A stretch of DNA of 64,000 bases, taken from the NCBI RefSeq assembly GCF_029210365.1, contig NZ_JARGES010000001.1, positions 1-64,000 on the forward strand. The letters run 5' to 3'. Positions 1-10,154 of the stretch are shown piece after piece; the stretch's first letter is position 1, and every line of letters begins with the position of its first letter. This DNA comes from Mesorhizobium sp. YIM 152430. Lineage in GTDB: Bacteria; Pseudomonadota; Alphaproteobacteria; Rhizobiales; Rhizobiaceae. Under the pieces are notes generated by a model that saw only the letters and a program-made list of their open reading frames with translations, did no database searches and was not told the DNA's origin. The translations under genes and the position numbers were made by a program.

Positions 1-51
1 GGGCTCGACGACGGTCCGAGCAGCTAAGCTCAAACGCTAGACGCTGGCATC

Positions 52-77
52 GGGCCGGTCCGCTATCGGACCGGCCC
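52..77 (+). terminator. Intrinsic-terminator-like hairpin upstream of the permease gene
   Basis: A perfect 10-bp inverted repeat, GGGCCGGTCC and GGACCGGCCC, surrounds a 6-base loop and is followed by TTGCCGTTTT. It lies between an unseen upstream gene and the iron-type permease. A second binding-protein/transporter junction in this window (8978-9001) has a hairpin in the same position, so the upstream gene may be the cognate periplasmic binding protein. That identity is inference; fewer than 50 bases of it are present. Confidence 0.6.
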
Positions 78-104
78 TTGCCGTTTTCGCCGGACGAGCA
101 GATC

Positions 105-1811
105 GTGACCGACCAGCTTCTGATCGACAGGACCGCCACCATTTCCCCGCCCGCGCCGCGCGCGCGGCGACAGCGGCATCCGCTGGCGATCGGCTTGAGC
201 GCCGTCGTGGCGGCAGTCGTCCTCCTGCCGGTCCTGACGCTTGCCGGCATCGCGCTTTCGGGAACCGGCGAGGACTGGCCGCATCTGGTCAATTTCGTGC
301 TGCCGCGCGCGGCCACTACGACGCTGTGGCTGATGGCGCTGGTGGCGATCGGCACCGCCACGATCGGCGTGACGACGGCCTGGCTCGTCGTCGCCTATGA
401 TTTTCCGCTGCGGCGGATGCTGGCCTGGGCGCTCGTGCTGCCGCTTGCCGTGCCCCCCTATCTCGCCGCCTACGCGTTCGGCGAGTTCTTCCACTTCACC
501 GGGCCGGTGCAGACGGCGATCCGAGACATCTTCGGGTTCCAGACCACGCGCGACTACTGGTTTCCCGACATCCGCTCGACGACGGGCGCGGCGATCGTGC
601 TGTCGGCCGTGCTCTTTCCCTATGTGTATCTGACGACCCGCGTCGTGTTCATCATGCAGGGGCGCAACATCGCCGACGTGGCGCGCACGCTCGGCGCGCG
701 GCCGGGCAAGGTGTTTCGCAAGGTCCTGCTGCCGATCTCGCGGCCGGCGATCGCGGCCGGCGTGGCGCTCGTCCTGATGGAGACGCTGAACGACATCGGC
801 GCGTCGGAATATCTGGGCGTGCGCACGCTGACGCTGTCGGTGTTCTCGACCTGGCTGAACCGGGGGAGCCTGGAAGGCGCGGCGCAGATCGCGATGATCA
901 TGCTCGTCATCGTCTTCGCGCTCCTGATGGCCGAGCAATGGGCGCGGCGACGCCAGCGCTACCATGCGATGCGCGCAACGCAGATGAAGGCCAAGCCGCC
1001 GCGTGTCGCTCTTGGCGGCGGCAAGGCCGTTCTGGCGACGCTTGCCGCCGGCCTGCCGGTCGTCGCCGGCTTCGGCATTCCGCTTTACGTCTTTGCCGAC
1101 TACGCCTCGCGCCGGATGCAGCAGTTCGCCGATCCGGCCCTTTTCCACGCGCTGACCAATTCCATCGTGACGGCGACCGCGACGGCGGTCGTCACCATCG
1201 TGATCGCGCTGGTGCTGATCCAGGCGGCGCGACTGGCGCGCTCGCGTCTGGTGACCGGGCTGACGCGCTTCGCGATGGTCGGCTATGCGCTGCCGGGAAC
1301 GGTAATGGGGCTCGGGCTTCTGTTCGCGCTCGCCCGCTTCGACAATGCGCTCGACGCGGTGATGCGCGATGCGTTCGGCATCTCGACCGGGCTGCTGCTG
1401 ACCGGCTCGGCCACCGCCGTCGTGCTGGTCTGCTCGATCCGGTTTCTCGCGCTCGCCGAAGGGTCGATCCGGTCGGGGCTGGAAAAGCTGCCGCCCAATA
1501 TCGACGAGGCGGCCCGCAGCCTCGGGCGCACGCCCGGCCAGAGCGCGCGCGCCGTCATCCTGCCGCTGCTCGGCCCCGCCATATTGACGGCGGCGGTGCT
1601 GGTCTTCGTCGACACGATCAAGGAATTGTCGGCAACGATCCTCTTGCGCCCGTTCGGCTTCAACACACTGGCGACGCATGTCTACGAGAACGCCTCGCGC
1701 GGGCGGCCGGAGGACGGTGCGGTGGCGGCGCTCTTGATCATCGTGACATCGCTGATCCCGGTGGTGCTGTTGTCACGCGCGCTGGCACGGGATCGCGAAG
1801 CGATGATGTGA
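105..1811 (+). CDS. Iron(III)-type ABC transporter permease, two fused permease domains
   Basis: This inner-membrane permease would move a periplasm-delivered substrate, most likely ferric iron, into the cytoplasm. It is 568 residues long, roughly twice a single permease, and contains two copies of the BPD-type permease fold. Each half has an EAA-like cytoplasmic loop with the pattern A(R/A)xLGxxPG (ARTLGARPGK near residue 200 and ARSLGRTPGQ near residue 480). Tandem permeases of this size are typical of the FbpB/AfuB family. I chose the GTG at 105, preceded by GGACGAG, over a TTG at 78 because the TTG abuts the upstream hairpin. Binding-protein and ATPase genes are not visible, so iron as substrate is a family-level inference. 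Confidence 0.8.
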   Translation: MTDQLLIDRTATISPPAPRARRQRHPLAIGLSAVVAAVVLLPVLTLAGIALSGTGEDWPHLVNFVLPRAATTTLWLMALVAIGTATIGVTTAWLVVAYDFPLRRMLAWALVLPLAVPPYLAAYAFGEFFHFTGPVQTAIRDIFGFQTTRDYWFPDIRSTTGAAIVLSAVLFPYVYLTTRVVFIMQGRNIADVARTLGARPGKVFRKVLLPISRPAIAAGVALVLMETLNDIGASEYLGVRTLTLSVFSTWLNRGSLEGAAQIAMIMLVIVFALLMAEQWARRRQRYHAMRATQMKAKPPRVALGGGKAVLATLAAGLPVVAGFGIPLYVFADYASRRMQQFADPALFHALTNSIVTATATAVVTIVIALVLIQAARLARSRLVTGLTRFAMVGYALPGTVMGLGLLFALARFDNALDAVMRDAFGISTGLLLTGSATAVVLVCSIRFLALAEGSIRSGLEKLPPNIDEAARSLGRTPGQSARAVILPLLGPAILTAAVLVFVDTIKELSATILLRPFGFNTLATHVYENASRGRPEDGAVAALLIIVTSLIPVVLLSRALARDREAMM

Positions 1812-2069
1812 TGGTGGGGGTCGCACTTCGGAAAAACCGCAGACTTGCAGATAAAAAAAGCGCCCCGAGAAGGGGCGCTACGGAATTTGTGTCACACAGG
1901 GACTTGAAGCGGAGGAGCGCAGCCAACCGGGTGCGTCTTTTGTCTCAAGTTGCACCCACAATGGCCCGGCAATCCTTAACGAAACCTTGCCGGGATACCG
2001 AAATTTTTACCGAATGCTAGGGACGTTGCAGATGCGGTAAATTTTGCCGCAAGGACTTGTTAACCACCA
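1812..2069. other. Intergenic region with minus-strand terminator and hairpins
   Basis: No convincing gene is seen here. The region holds a strong terminator reading leftward (1852-1880), an inverted repeat GGGTGC/GCACCC at 1929-1957, and another CCCGGCAA/TTGCCGGG at 1965-1994. Read on the minus strand it would give a structured RNA containing CTCCTCC, either a long 3' untranslated region of the acetoacetyl-CoA synthetase gene or a separate small RNA. Confidence 0.4.
1852..1880 (-). terminator. Rho-independent terminator, minus strand
   Basis: On the minus strand, AGCGCCCC, a 5-base loop and GGGGCGCT are followed by TTTTTTAT, a textbook intrinsic terminator. It lies about 190 bases beyond the stop of the acetoacetyl-CoA synthetase gene, unusually far for that gene alone. 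Confidence 0.8.
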
Positions 2070-4025
2070 TCAGGAGCGCAGGGCGGGAAGGTCGCGGAAG
2101 AATTCCAGCGCTTCGGGATTGGCAAGCGCTTCCTGGTTCTTGACCACGCGGCCATGGACAATATCGCGCACGGCGAGTTCGGTGATCTTGCCGGACTTGG
2201 TGCGTGGAATGTCGGCGACTTCGACGATGCGCGCCGGGACGTGGCGGGGGCTGGCGCCGGTGCGGATCTGCGTGCGGATCTTCTTTTCCAGCCCCTCGTC
2301 GAGTTTGGCGCCCCCGGCGAGCCGGACGAAGAGCACGACGCGCACGTCGTCGTCCCAGGACTGGCCGATGCAGATGGCCTCGGCGATCTCCGGCAATTGC
2401 TCGACCTGGTTGTAGATCTCGGCCGTGCCGATGCGCACACCGCCCGGATTGAGCGTCGCGTCCGAGCGGCCATGGATGACGATGCCGCCATGCGCCGTCC
2501 ATTCGGCGAAATCGCCATGGCACCAGACATTGTCGAACCGCTCGAAATAGGCGGATTTGTATTTCGCGCCGTCGGGATCGTTCCAGAACATGATCGGCAT
2601 GGCCGGGAACGGCCTTGTGCAGACGAGTTCGCCCTTTTCGCCAACAACCGATTTGCCGTCGTCGTCCCAGACATCGACGGCCATGCCGAGGCCCGGCCCC
2701 TGGATCTCGCCGATCCAGACGGGCTTGGTGGGCACGCCGAGGACGAAGCAGGAGACGATGTCGGTGCCGCCGGAGATGGAGGCGAGGTGGACGTCTTCGT
2801 TGACGCTTTCATAGACAAAGCGGAAGCTTTCGGGCGCGAGCGGCGAGCCGGTCGAGGCGATGGTGCGCACGGAGGAAAGGTCGTGCGTCGCCTTCGGCTC
2901 TAGGCCGGCCTTCTTCACCGCGTCGATGAACTTCGCCGAGGTGCCGAAGAAATTCATCTTCTCGGCCTGGGCGAAATCGAAGATGACGTTGCCGTCGGGG
3001 TAAAAGGGCGAGCCGTCATAGAGCAGGAGCGTTGCGCCGGATGCCAGGCCCGAGACGAGCCAGTTCCACATCATCCAGCCGCAGGTAGTGAAGTAGAAGA
3101 AGCGGTCGCCCTCGCCTATGCCAGCGTGAAGGCGCTGTTCCTTGACGTGCTGGAGCAGCGTGCCGCCGGCCGAGTGGACGATGCATTTCGGGATGCCCGT
3201 CGTTCCCGAGGAGAACAGGATGTAGAGCGGGTGCGCGAAGGGAAGACGGGTGAACGCGACCTCCTTCGGTGCGATGCCGGAAATCGCGTCCGACAGGGTT
3301 TCGGCACGGTCGATTTTCGCGGCGGCCGATTTCGCGTTGCCGAGATAGTCGACGATGAAGGCGCGGGTGGCGCTCGGCAGCCTGGCGACGACGGCGGCGA
3401 CCTTGTCCGACACGTCGAGCGCCTTGCCGTTATAGTGATAGCCGTCGACGGTGATGAAGAGCTTCGGCTCGATCTGGCCGAAGCGGTCGAGCACGCCCTG
3501 TTCGCCGAAATCGGGCGAGCAAGACGACCAGATGGCACCGATGGAGGCGGTCGCGAGCATGGCCGCGATCGTCTCGGGCATGTTGGGCATCATCGCCGCG
3601 ACGCGGTCGCCCACACCGACGCCATGCGCCCGGAAAAGCTGCTGGAGTTGCGAGACGAGCGCGTGAAGCTCGTCCCACGACATGCGGCGCGCGACTTTGT
3701 TCTCGCCGCGAAAGACGAGCGCATCGTCCGCGCCGCGCTTCGACAGGAGGTTTTCGGCGAAGTTCAGCTTCGCATCGGGGAAGAAGCGGGCGCCGGGCAT
3801 CCGGTCGCCGTCCGCGAGCACGCGCGTGCCCTTCTCGCCCTTGACGCCGCAGAAATCCCAGACGAGGCTCCAGAATGCTTCCCGGTCCTCGACCGACCAG
3901 GCGTGAAGCGCGTCGTAACCGTCGAGTTCACGGCCGGCAACGGCCGCCTCGCGCGCAAAGGCGGTGATCGGCGCGGCCTCGATGTCCTGCGGCTTCGGGG
4001 TCCAGAGCGGCGCGGTTTCGGTCAT
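2070..4025 (-). CDS. aacS: Acetoacetyl-CoA synthetase
   Basis: It activates acetoacetate to acetoacetyl-CoA with ATP, forming AMP, in the cytoplasm. This links ketone-body and polyhydroxybutyrate turnover to central metabolism. The 651-residue length fits the family. The adenylate-forming core motif SSGTTGIPK is at about residues 272-280, and the C-terminal KSGK ends with the catalytic lysine near residue 613. The ATG at 4025 is preceded by GGGAGGA; an upstream in-frame extension lacks family similarity and is ignored. It is divergent from the AsmA-like gene across about 200 bases. Acetyl-CoA synthetase is the alternative, but the N-terminal sequence around the SPDFG motif favours the acetoacetate enzyme. 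Confidence 0.88.
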   Translation of the reverse strand: MTETAPLWTPKPQDIEAAPITAFAREAAVAGRELDGYDALHAWSVEDREAFWSLVWDFCGVKGEKGTRVLADGDRMPGARFFPDAKLNFAENLLSKRGADDALVFRGENKVARRMSWDELHALVSQLQQLFRAHGVGVGDRVAAMMPNMPETIAAMLATASIGAIWSSCSPDFGEQGVLDRFGQIEPKLFITVDGYHYNGKALDVSDKVAAVVARLPSATRAFIVDYLGNAKSAAAKIDRAETLSDAISGIAPKEVAFTRLPFAHPLYILFSSGTTGIPKCIVHSAGGTLLQHVKEQRLHAGIGEGDRFFYFTTCGWMMWNWLVSGLASGATLLLYDGSPFYPDGNVIFDFAQAEKMNFFGTSAKFIDAVKKAGLEPKATHDLSSVRTIASTGSPLAPESFRFVYESVNEDVHLASISGGTDIVSCFVLGVPTKPVWIGEIQGPGLGMAVDVWDDDGKSVVGEKGELVCTRPFPAMPIMFWNDPDGAKYKSAYFERFDNVWCHGDFAEWTAHGGIVIHGRSDATLNPGGVRIGTAEIYNQVEQLPEIAEAICIGQSWDDDVRVVLFVRLAGGAKLDEGLEKKIRTQIRTGASPRHVPARIVEVADIPRTKSGKITELAVRDIVHGRVVKNQEALANPEALEFFRDLPALRS

Positions 4026-4224
4026 GCGGGTCCTCCCAGAAATGTCGCGCTCTTGAAGCACGGAGCGGCCTTGGCTGACAAGCCACGCGCGGCATCGTAG
4101 AAATACGTTGGCAACGGCCCTTCCAAGGCCACAAATGCTTGAAAAGGCACATTCGCATCGATTAAACCGGAACCGGGGATCGATCGGCGCACAGCCGATC
4201 CGGTCGGCCAGTCCGCGAGGTTGA

Positions 4225-6096
4225 ATGCAGGGACAGGTCGTCAGACGAACGATCATCGGGCTCGCCGCCCTCATCGTCGCGGGCGTCGGGCTAGTTCTCG
4301 CGCTGCCGTGGATCGCCTCGACGCAGCTCGTGCGCGACCGGATCGCCTACGAGCTTTCGGCCTGGAGCGGCTATCGCGTCCAACTCAGCCAGGCGCCGCG
4401 CATCGACGTGTGGCCGACCTTTTCCGCCCATCTTTCCAATGTCGCGCTCTACGAATGGGGCGGGCATGACAGCCGCCCGGTGCTCGAAGCCGAGCGTGTC
4501 GACATCGACCTGTCGGCCCTGGCCGCACTGCGCGGCGACGTCGTGTTTTCAAAGCTTGCGCTCGAACATCCGCTTTTGCGCCTGACGAAGGCGACGCCCG
4601 TCTTCGACCTGCCGCCCCTGCCCGGCGGCGGACGCATGAGCCGCGCGATCGATACGGCCAGCCAGGTCGTCAGCGCCAATGCCGTGGATCCCGACCTGTC
4701 CGGCCTGCCGCGAGATGCGTTCGGGCAGGTGACCTTCAATGACGGGCGCATCGCGGTGGTCGAAGAAGGCGAGGACCAGGTGATCCTGTCGGGTCTGACA
4801 GGTCAGATCGGCTGGCCGGCGCTCGACCGGCCGGCGACGCTGACGGCGAACGGCGTGTGGCGCAGCGAGGCGATCCGCGTCGAGGCATCGAGCGCGCAGC
4901 CGCTGCTGCTTCTGGCCGGCGGAACCTCGCCGGTGCGCCTTTCGCTCGACGCCGCGCCCGCCAAGCTGCGCTTCGATGGCGCGGCGAACCTTTCGGCCAA
5001 TTCCTTCTTCGACGGACAGGCGAGCTTCGAGACGCCTTCGCTTCGCCGCGCGCTCGAATGGTCGCGCACCGACATCGCCGCCGGCCAGACCATCGGCGCG
5101 GCGAAGCTTTCGGGCCGGATCACCGGCAGCGCGGAGCGGCTCCAGATCGAGGAAGCGGCGCTCGACCTTGCCGGAAGCCCCGGCACCGGCGTCCTCGAAC
5201 TTTCGACCGGCGGAGCGACGCCAACCATCGCCGGCTCGATCGCCTTCGACCAGTTAAATCTCGGCACCTTCCTTGCCGCCTTCACGCCCCAGATCGACAA
5301 GGTCGACGAAGCCGCCGACCTGATCTACGAAACCGCCGCACGGCAGCTCAATCTCGACCTGCGACTGTCGGCCCGCCAGGCGCAGCTCGGCGATTTCGCA
5401 CTGGCAGGACTGGCTGCGACCGCGCAACTGAAAAACGGAAACGCCGCCTTCGACATTTCGGACGCCTCGGCCTTCGGCGGCACGATCCAGGCGGGCATCC
5501 GCATCGAGCCGGCCGGCCGGGCCAATGAGGTCGAGTTGCGGTTCCTCGCAAGCGAGATCGATGTCGGCGCGATGACGCTTCAGGCCGGCGCCAAGCGCTT
5601 CGTGCCGCAGACGCGCGGAAACCTCTCCGCCATCCTGCGCGGCAAGGGCAATGACTGGAACACGGTCATCTCGACATCGGAAGGAACCCTCACGGCCAAT
5701 TTCGGGCCGGGCGACATCGTTGGCATCGACGTCAACGCCTTTCTCGCGCGCGCGGCGGAGGGCCGGCTGTTCCCGCTGTCGGAGGTGGCCGAAGGAGCGA
5801 TGCCGATCCGCGGCCTTCAGTTCAGCGCCGCCGTCGGCCGTGGTCTCGCGCGGATCGACACGGGATCGATCCTGCTGGAGGGACGGCGCGCCGGACTCAA
5901 CGGGATCGTGCCGCTCGCCGGCCGGGCGCTCGCACTCTCGGGCGACATCGCACCCGTCGACGGACAGGGCCAGGTGACGGGGGAGGCGGTGAAATTCTTC
6001 GTCGGCGGCGGCTGGGACGAGCCGTTCATCTCGCCGATGATCGTCAACGAGGCAGAAACGCCGCCCGAGGACGCCGGGGCCGACACTCAACCCTGA
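4225..6096 (+). CDS. AsmA family protein
   Basis: A 623-residue protein with one N-terminal membrane anchor (about residues 8-28) followed by a long periplasmic region. AsmA-like proteins are thought to act in envelope lipid transport or outer-membrane homeostasis; the exact role here is unknown. The start of the soluble part, with its [16 protein letters not shown] stretch, is typical of the AsmA N-terminal domain, and the C-terminal third has the repeated beta-rich pattern of AsmA_2. The ATG at 4225 has a weak AGG just upstream. The 3' end overlaps the convergent potI gene by 10 bases. Confidence 0.8.
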   Translation: MQGQVVRRTIIGLAALIVAGVGLVLALPWIASTQLVRDRIAYELSAWSGYRVQLSQAPRIDVWPTFSAHLSNVALYEWGGHDSRPVLEAERVDIDLSALAALRGDVVFSKLALEHPLLRLTKATPVFDLPPLPGGGRMSRAIDTASQVVSANAVDPDLSGLPRDAFGQVTFNDGRIAVVEEGEDQVILSGLTGQIGWPALDRPATLTANGVWRSEAIRVEASSAQPLLLLAGGTSPVRLSLDAAPAKLRFDGAANLSANSFFDGQASFETPSLRRALEWSRTDIAAGQTIGAAKLSGRITGSAERLQIEEAALDLAGSPGTGVLELSTGGATPTIAGSIAFDQLNLGTFLAAFTPQIDKVDEAADLIYETAARQLNLDLRLSARQAQLGDFALAGLAATAQLKNGNAAFDISDASAFGGTIQAGIRIEPAGRANEVELRFLASEIDVGAMTLQAGAKRFVPQTRGNLSAILRGKGNDWNTVISTSEGTLTANFGPGDIVGIDVNAFLARAAEGRLFPLSEVAEGAMPIRGLQFSAAVGRGLARIDTGSILLEGRRAGLNGIVPLAGRALALSGDIAPVDGQGQVTGEAVKFFVGGGWDEPFISPMIVNEAETPPEDAGADTQP

Positions 6097-6902
6097 GCGG
6101 CGACCTGCTCGTCGCGGCGGCGCTGCACGTCGCGGCGCTTGTTGACCAGCGAGGCGATGATGACGCCGACGCCCACCACGCCGATCAGGATCGTGGAGAC
6201 GGCGTTGATCTCCGGCGTCACACCCAGCCGGACCTGGCTGTAGATGCGCATCGGCAAGGTCGTCGCGCCGGGACCGGAGGTGAAGCTGGCGATCACCAGA
6301 TCGTCCAGGGACAGGGTGAAGGCCAGCATCCAGCCTGCGACGATGGCCGGCAGGATGACGGGCAGCGTGACGGAAAAGAAGGTGCGCGCCGGGGTCGCGC
6401 CGAGATCCTGGGCGGCTTCTTCCAGCGAGCGGTCGAAGGAGAGGAGCCGCGACTGCACCACCACAGCGACGAAGCACATCGAAAAGGTGATGTGCGCGAG
6501 CGTGATGGTCATGAAGCCTCGCTCCAGCCCGATGGCGACGAAGAGCAACAACAGCGACAGGCCGGTGATGACTTCGGGCATCACCAGCGGCGCGAAGACC
6601 ATGCCGGTGAAGAGGATGCGGCCGTGGAAGCGCGTGTAGCGCGTCAGCGCGATGGCCGCAAGCGTGCCGAGCACCGTCGCGACCGAGGCCGACAGGAAGG
6701 CGACGCGGAAGGTGACCCAGGCGGCGTCGATGAGTTGCTGGTTCTGGAAGAGCGAGACGTACCAGCGCGTGGAGAACCCGCCCCAGACGGTGACGAGCCG
6801 CGACGCGTTGAACGAATAGATGACCAGAAGAAGGATCGGGATGTAGAGGAAAGCGAATCCGAACACCAGCGAGACGATGTTGAAGCGCGACAGACGGTTC
6901 AT
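6087..6902 (-). CDS. potI: Polyamine ABC transporter permease (PotI/PotC type)
   Basis: An inner-membrane subunit of a putrescine/spermidine importer, 271 residues, close to the length of E. coli PotI. About six membrane segments are visible. The conserved cytoplasmic loop EEAAQDLGATPARTF is the EAA motif that contacts the ATPase. The start codon overlaps the potH stop codon as ATGA (6899-6902), showing translational coupling. It is the last gene of the leftward series puuA-potF-potG-potH-potI. It converges on the AsmA-like gene with a 10-base overlap and has no separate terminator that I can see. Confidence 0.88.
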   Translation of the reverse strand: MNRLSRFNIVSLVFGFAFLYIPILLLVIYSFNASRLVTVWGGFSTRWYVSLFQNQQLIDAAWVTFRVAFLSASVATVLGTLAAIALTRYTRFHGRILFTGMVFAPLVMPEVITGLSLLLLFVAIGLERGFMTITLAHITFSMCFVAVVVQSRLLSFDRSLEEAAQDLGATPARTFFSVTLPVILPAIVAGWMLAFTLSLDDLVIASFTSGPGATTLPMRIYSQVRLGVTPEINAVSTILIGVVGVGVIIASLVNKRRDVQRRRDEQVAAQG

Positions 6903-7810
6903 CGGTCGCGCTCCTGGGCCTTGGCCTGCGCCTGCTGGAAGAACATGATCGGCACGACGAGGACGAGCAGGAGCACGATGGCGACGGCGGAGGCGACCGG
7001 CCAGTCGCGATTGGCGAAGAACTCGTTCCACAAGGTCTTGCCGATCATCAAGGTCTGCGAGCCGCCGAGAAGGTCCGGGATGACGAACTCGCCGACCGCC
7101 GGGATGAAGACCAGCATACAGCCGGCGACGATGCCCGGCACGGAAAGCGGCACGGTGATCTTCCAGAAGGCGCCGGCCGGCGTCGAGCCGAGGTCCTGCG
7201 CCGCCTCGATCAGCGAGAAATCCATCTTCTCGAGCGTCGCATAGAGCGGCAGGACCATGAAGGGCAGGTAGGAATAGACGATGCCGATATAGATCGCGGC
7301 ATAGGTTCCGGTGATGATCAGCGGCGCGTCGATGATTCCGAGCCAGAGCAGAAACTGGTTGAGCAGTCCTTCCGGCTTCAGGATGCCGATCCAGGCATAG
7401 ACGCGGATCAGGAACGAGGTCCAGAAGGGCAGGATGACCAGCATCAGGAGCAGCGGGCGCAGGCTGTCGGGCGCGCGCGCCATGGCGTAGGCCATGGGAT
7501 AGCCGATCAGGAGCGCGAGGAAGGTGGAGACGGCAGCGATGCCGACGCTGGTCAGATAGGCGTTGAAGTAGAGCGCATCGTCCCGGAGCCAGAGATAGTT
7601 TTCGAAGGAAAGCTCGGAAAGGGATTCGGTGAAGGCTGCCCAGCCTTCGGAAAGATCGAAGGTGGGGGTGTAGGGCGGCATCGAGATCGCCGTGAAGGAC
7701 AGCGAGATCTTGAAGACGATCAGGAACGGGACGAGGAAGAAGACCAGCAGCCAGAGGTAGGGAACGATGATGGCGGCGCGGGAGGCGATCGCGGCGGCGA
7801 GGCGGTTCAT
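6899..7810 (-). CDS. potH: Polyamine ABC transporter permease (PotH/PotB type)
   Basis: Second inner-membrane subunit of the polyamine importer, 303 residues. It has about six hydrophobic segments and the EAA loop EAAQDLGSTPAGAFWK. The N-terminus begins MNRLAAAIASR and runs quickly into the first membrane helix. It lies five bases downstream of potG and overlaps potI by four bases, so the three are almost certainly co-transcribed and coupled. Specificity for putrescine or spermidine rests on family resemblance and on the adjacent puuA gene. Confidence 0.88.
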   Translation of the reverse strand: MNRLAAAIASRAAIIVPYLWLLVFFLVPFLIVFKISLSFTAISMPPYTPTFDLSEGWAAFTESLSELSFENYLWLRDDALYFNAYLTSVGIAAVSTFLALLIGYPMAYAMARAPDSLRPLLLMLVILPFWTSFLIRVYAWIGILKPEGLLNQFLLWLGIIDAPLIITGTYAAIYIGIVYSYLPFMVLPLYATLEKMDFSLIEAAQDLGSTPAGAFWKITVPLSVPGIVAGCMLVFIPAVGEFVIPDLLGGSQTLMIGKTLWNEFFANRDWPVASAVAIVLLLVLVVPIMFFQQAQAKAQERDR

Positions 7811-7815
7811 GGGGC

Positions 7816-8955
7816 TTACCGCGTCAACACGACGCCGGCGTCGGCCGGGAAGGTGAGCCAGGCGCGGTCGTTCCAGGTGATCGGGTCGTGCGTGGTGCGC
7901 TGGCTGTTGAGTTCGCTGGAGCGCACGACCTGGCCGCCCGCGAGCTTGACGTTGTAGACGGTCATGTCGCCGAGATAGCCGATGTCCCAGACCTCGCCCT
8001 CGATCGCATTGAGCGCGGGGTTGTCCGGCTTTTGCGACGAGATGCGGATCTTTTCGGGGCGCACGGCGTACCAGACCGTGCCCTCGCCCGCAGCACTGGA
8101 ATCATCGGCGCGGATGGTAATGCCGTCGGGGGTAGCGATCTCGACGCCGCCATCCGCGCGGCCCGCGATCCTGCCCTCGAAGATGTTCACGGAACCGACG
8201 AAATCGGCGACGAAGCGGGAGGCCGGGGCCTCGTAGACTTCGGCGGGGGTGGCGACCTGCATCACCTCGCCCTTGTCCATGATGGCGATGCGGTCGGCCA
8301 TGGTCATCGCCTCTTCCTGGTCGTGGGTGACGACCATGAAGGTGAGGCCGAGCTGCTGCTGCAAATCCATCAGCTCGAACTGGGTTTCCTCGCGCAGCTT
8401 CTTGTCGAGCGCACCGAGCGGCTCGTCGAGCAGAAGCACTTTCGGCCGCTTGGCGACGGAACGGGCGAGCGCGACGCGCTGGCGCTGGCCGCCGGAGAGC
8501 TGGTGAGGCTTGCGCCTGGCGAATTGCTCCAGCTTGACCAGCTTCAGCATCTCGGCGACGCGCTTTTCGATCTCGGCCCTGGGCATTCCGTCCTGCTTCA
8601 GGCCGAAGGCGATGTTCTTCTCCACCGTCATGTGCGGGAAGAGCGCGTAGGACTGGAACATCATGTTGACGGGGCGGCGATAGGGCGGGATGCCGGCCAG
8701 ATCCTGTCCGTCGAGCAGGATGCGGCCCGAACTCGGCTCCTCGAAGCCGGCCAGCATCCGCAGGAGCGTGGACTTGCCGCAGCCCGACGCGCCGAGCAGC
8801 GCGAAGAACTCTCGCTCGTAGACATGAAGCGTCAGATTGTCGACGGCGGTGAAATCGCCGAACCGCTTGGTGACGTTCTCGAAGGCGATGAACGGTTTCG
8901 CGTTCGGATCGGCCCAGGGTGCAAAGCTGCGGCGAATGCTTCCCAGCGATTTCAT
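7816..8955 (-). CDS. potG: Polyamine ABC transporter ATP-binding protein (PotG/PotA type)
   Basis: The cytoplasmic ATPase of the polyamine importer, 379 residues as in PotG/PotA. Walker A is GASGCGKST, the signature motif is LSGGQRQR, Walker B is VLLLDEP, and the switch histidine is in MVVTHDQEEA. The C-terminal roughly 120 residues form the TOBE domain found in polyamine and other importers of this class. I chose the ATG at 8955 with AGGGGA upstream rather than an in-frame ATG 54 bases earlier that falls at the end of the intercistronic hairpin. The gene lies just after that hairpin, which follows potF. Confidence 0.92.
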   Translation of the reverse strand: MKSLGSIRRSFAPWADPNAKPFIAFENVTKRFGDFTAVDNLTLHVYEREFFALLGASGCGKSTLLRMLAGFEEPSSGRILLDGQDLAGIPPYRRPVNMMFQSYALFPHMTVEKNIAFGLKQDGMPRAEIEKRVAEMLKLVKLEQFARRKPHQLSGGQRQRVALARSVAKRPKVLLLDEPLGALDKKLREETQFELMDLQQQLGLTFMVVTHDQEEAMTMADRIAIMDKGEVMQVATPAEVYEAPASRFVADFVGSVNIFEGRIAGRADGGVEIATPDGITIRADDSSAAGEGTVWYAVRPEKIRISSQKPDNPALNAIEGEVWDIGYLGDMTVYNVKLAGGQVVRSSELNSQRTTHDPITWNDRAWLTFPADAGVVLTR

Positions 8956-8977
8956 GTCCGTCCCCTCGATGGAAAGG

Positions 8978-9001
8978 AAAGGCCCGGAAGCCCGGGCCTT
9001 T
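8978..9001 (-). terminator. Intercistronic stem-loop between potF and potG
   Basis: A perfect 10-bp stem (AAAGGCCCGG and CCGGGCCTTT) with a 4-base loop, followed on the minus strand by CCTTTCC rather than a full T-run. It sits 8 bases after the potF stop and 23 before the potG start. Such stem-loops commonly stabilise binding-protein mRNA or cause partial termination, so that binding protein exceeds transporter. That role is inferred. Confidence 0.65.
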
Positions 9002-9008
9002 CGTGTCA

Positions 9009-10109
9009 TTACTGGCCGGTGACGATGCGGGTCCAGCTTCGCGTCACGAGACGCTGGAAGCGGGGCTCGTAGGGCATGACCGTGAACATCTTCTCCAGCG
9101 TTTCGTCGTCCGGGTAGATCGCCGTGTCTTCGAGGATTTCGGGCTCGATGAACTCTTCGGCCGCCTTGTTGCCATTGGCGAAATAGACGTAGTTCGTCGC
9201 CCGCGCGATGACTTCCGGCTCCATGATGAAGTTCAGGAACTCATGCGCTTCCTCGACATTTTGCGCATCGGCGGGAATGGCCATCTGGTCGAACCAGAGC
9301 TGGGCGCCCTCTTCCGGCACGGAATAGGCCACTTCGACATTGTTGTCGGCCTCGGCCGCGCGGTCTGCCGCCTGGAAAACGTCGCCCGACCAGCCGACGG
9401 CAAAGCAGATGTCGCCATTGGCGAGCGCGTTGATGTATTCCGACGAGTGGAAGCGGCGGATGTGCGGGCGCACCGAGAGCATCACCTCCTCGGCGGCTTC
9501 CAGATCGGCCTGCTCGGTCGAGTTCGGATCCTTGCCGAGCCACAGAAGAACGGTCGGCAGGATGTCGGTCGGGCTGTCGAGGAAGTAGACGCCGCAATCG
9601 GCGAGCTTGGCGAGGTTTTCCGGGTCGAAGGCGATGTCCCAGCTCGTGATCTCGGACGTGCCGAGCCGCTCCTCGACCATGGCCGGATTGTAGCCGATGC
9701 CGACCGTGCCCCACATGTAATTGATCGAATAGGCGTTGCCGGGATCGTATTTTTCGGTCTGCTCCTCGACGAAATCCCACATGTTCTCGAGGTTGGGCAG
9801 CTTGGACTTGTCGAGTTCCTGGAAGACGCCGGCCTCGATCTGGCGCGACAGGAAGAGGCCCGTCGGCACGACGACATCATAGCCCGAGCCGCCGGCCAGA
9901 AGGCGCGTTTCCAGAATCTCGTTGGAATCGAACACGTCGTAGACGACGCGGATGCCGGTCTTCTCCGTGAACTCGGCAATCGACGAATCGTCGATATAGT
10001 CGGACCAGTTGTAAACGTTGACGACGCGATCCTGCGCGGCGGCGCCTCCCGCGAGAACGAGGGCGAGCACCGATGTGGCGGCTGCGAGCAGCGTGTTGCA
10101 CGATTTCAT
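9009..10109 (-). CDS. potF: Polyamine ABC transporter substrate-binding protein
   Basis: A periplasmic binding protein of the PotF/PotD family, 366 residues. It has a clear Sec signal peptide (hydrophobic core TSVLALVLAGGAAA, likely cleavage before QDRVVNVYNW). The mature N-terminus NVYNWSDYIDD matches the family's conserved start, and residues such as those in YNWSDY line the polyamine pocket in known structures. The ATG at 10109 follows GAGGAGAAG. It is the first pot gene after puuA in a leftward operon, separated from it by a weak terminator-like hairpin. Confidence 0.92.
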   Translation of the reverse strand: MKSCNTLLAAATSVLALVLAGGAAAQDRVVNVYNWSDYIDDSSIAEFTEKTGIRVVYDVFDSNEILETRLLAGGSGYDVVVPTGLFLSRQIEAGVFQELDKSKLPNLENMWDFVEEQTEKYDPGNAYSINYMWGTVGIGYNPAMVEERLGTSEITSWDIAFDPENLAKLADCGVYFLDSPTDILPTVLLWLGKDPNSTEQADLEAAEEVMLSVRPHIRRFHSSEYINALANGDICFAVGWSGDVFQAADRAAEADNNVEVAYSVPEEGAQLWFDQMAIPADAQNVEEAHEFLNFIMEPEVIARATNYVYFANGNKAAEEFIEPEILEDTAIYPDDETLEKMFTVMPYEPRFQRLVTRSWTRIVTGQ

Positions 10110-10154
10110 TCGACTTCTCCTCTGTCGATTTTCCTGGGGCGCCGGAACACCCTG

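Noticed and set aside
63-1679. A 538-residue open frame on the minus strand opposite the iron-type permease
   Set aside because: Arg/Gln/Asp-rich shadow of a GC-rich gene; no family pattern, while the plus strand is clearly a permease.
1885-1925. A tRNA-like T-arm (TTCAAGT) on the minus strand beyond aacS
   Set aside because: The bases flanking the loop do not pair and no acceptor or anticodon arms are found.
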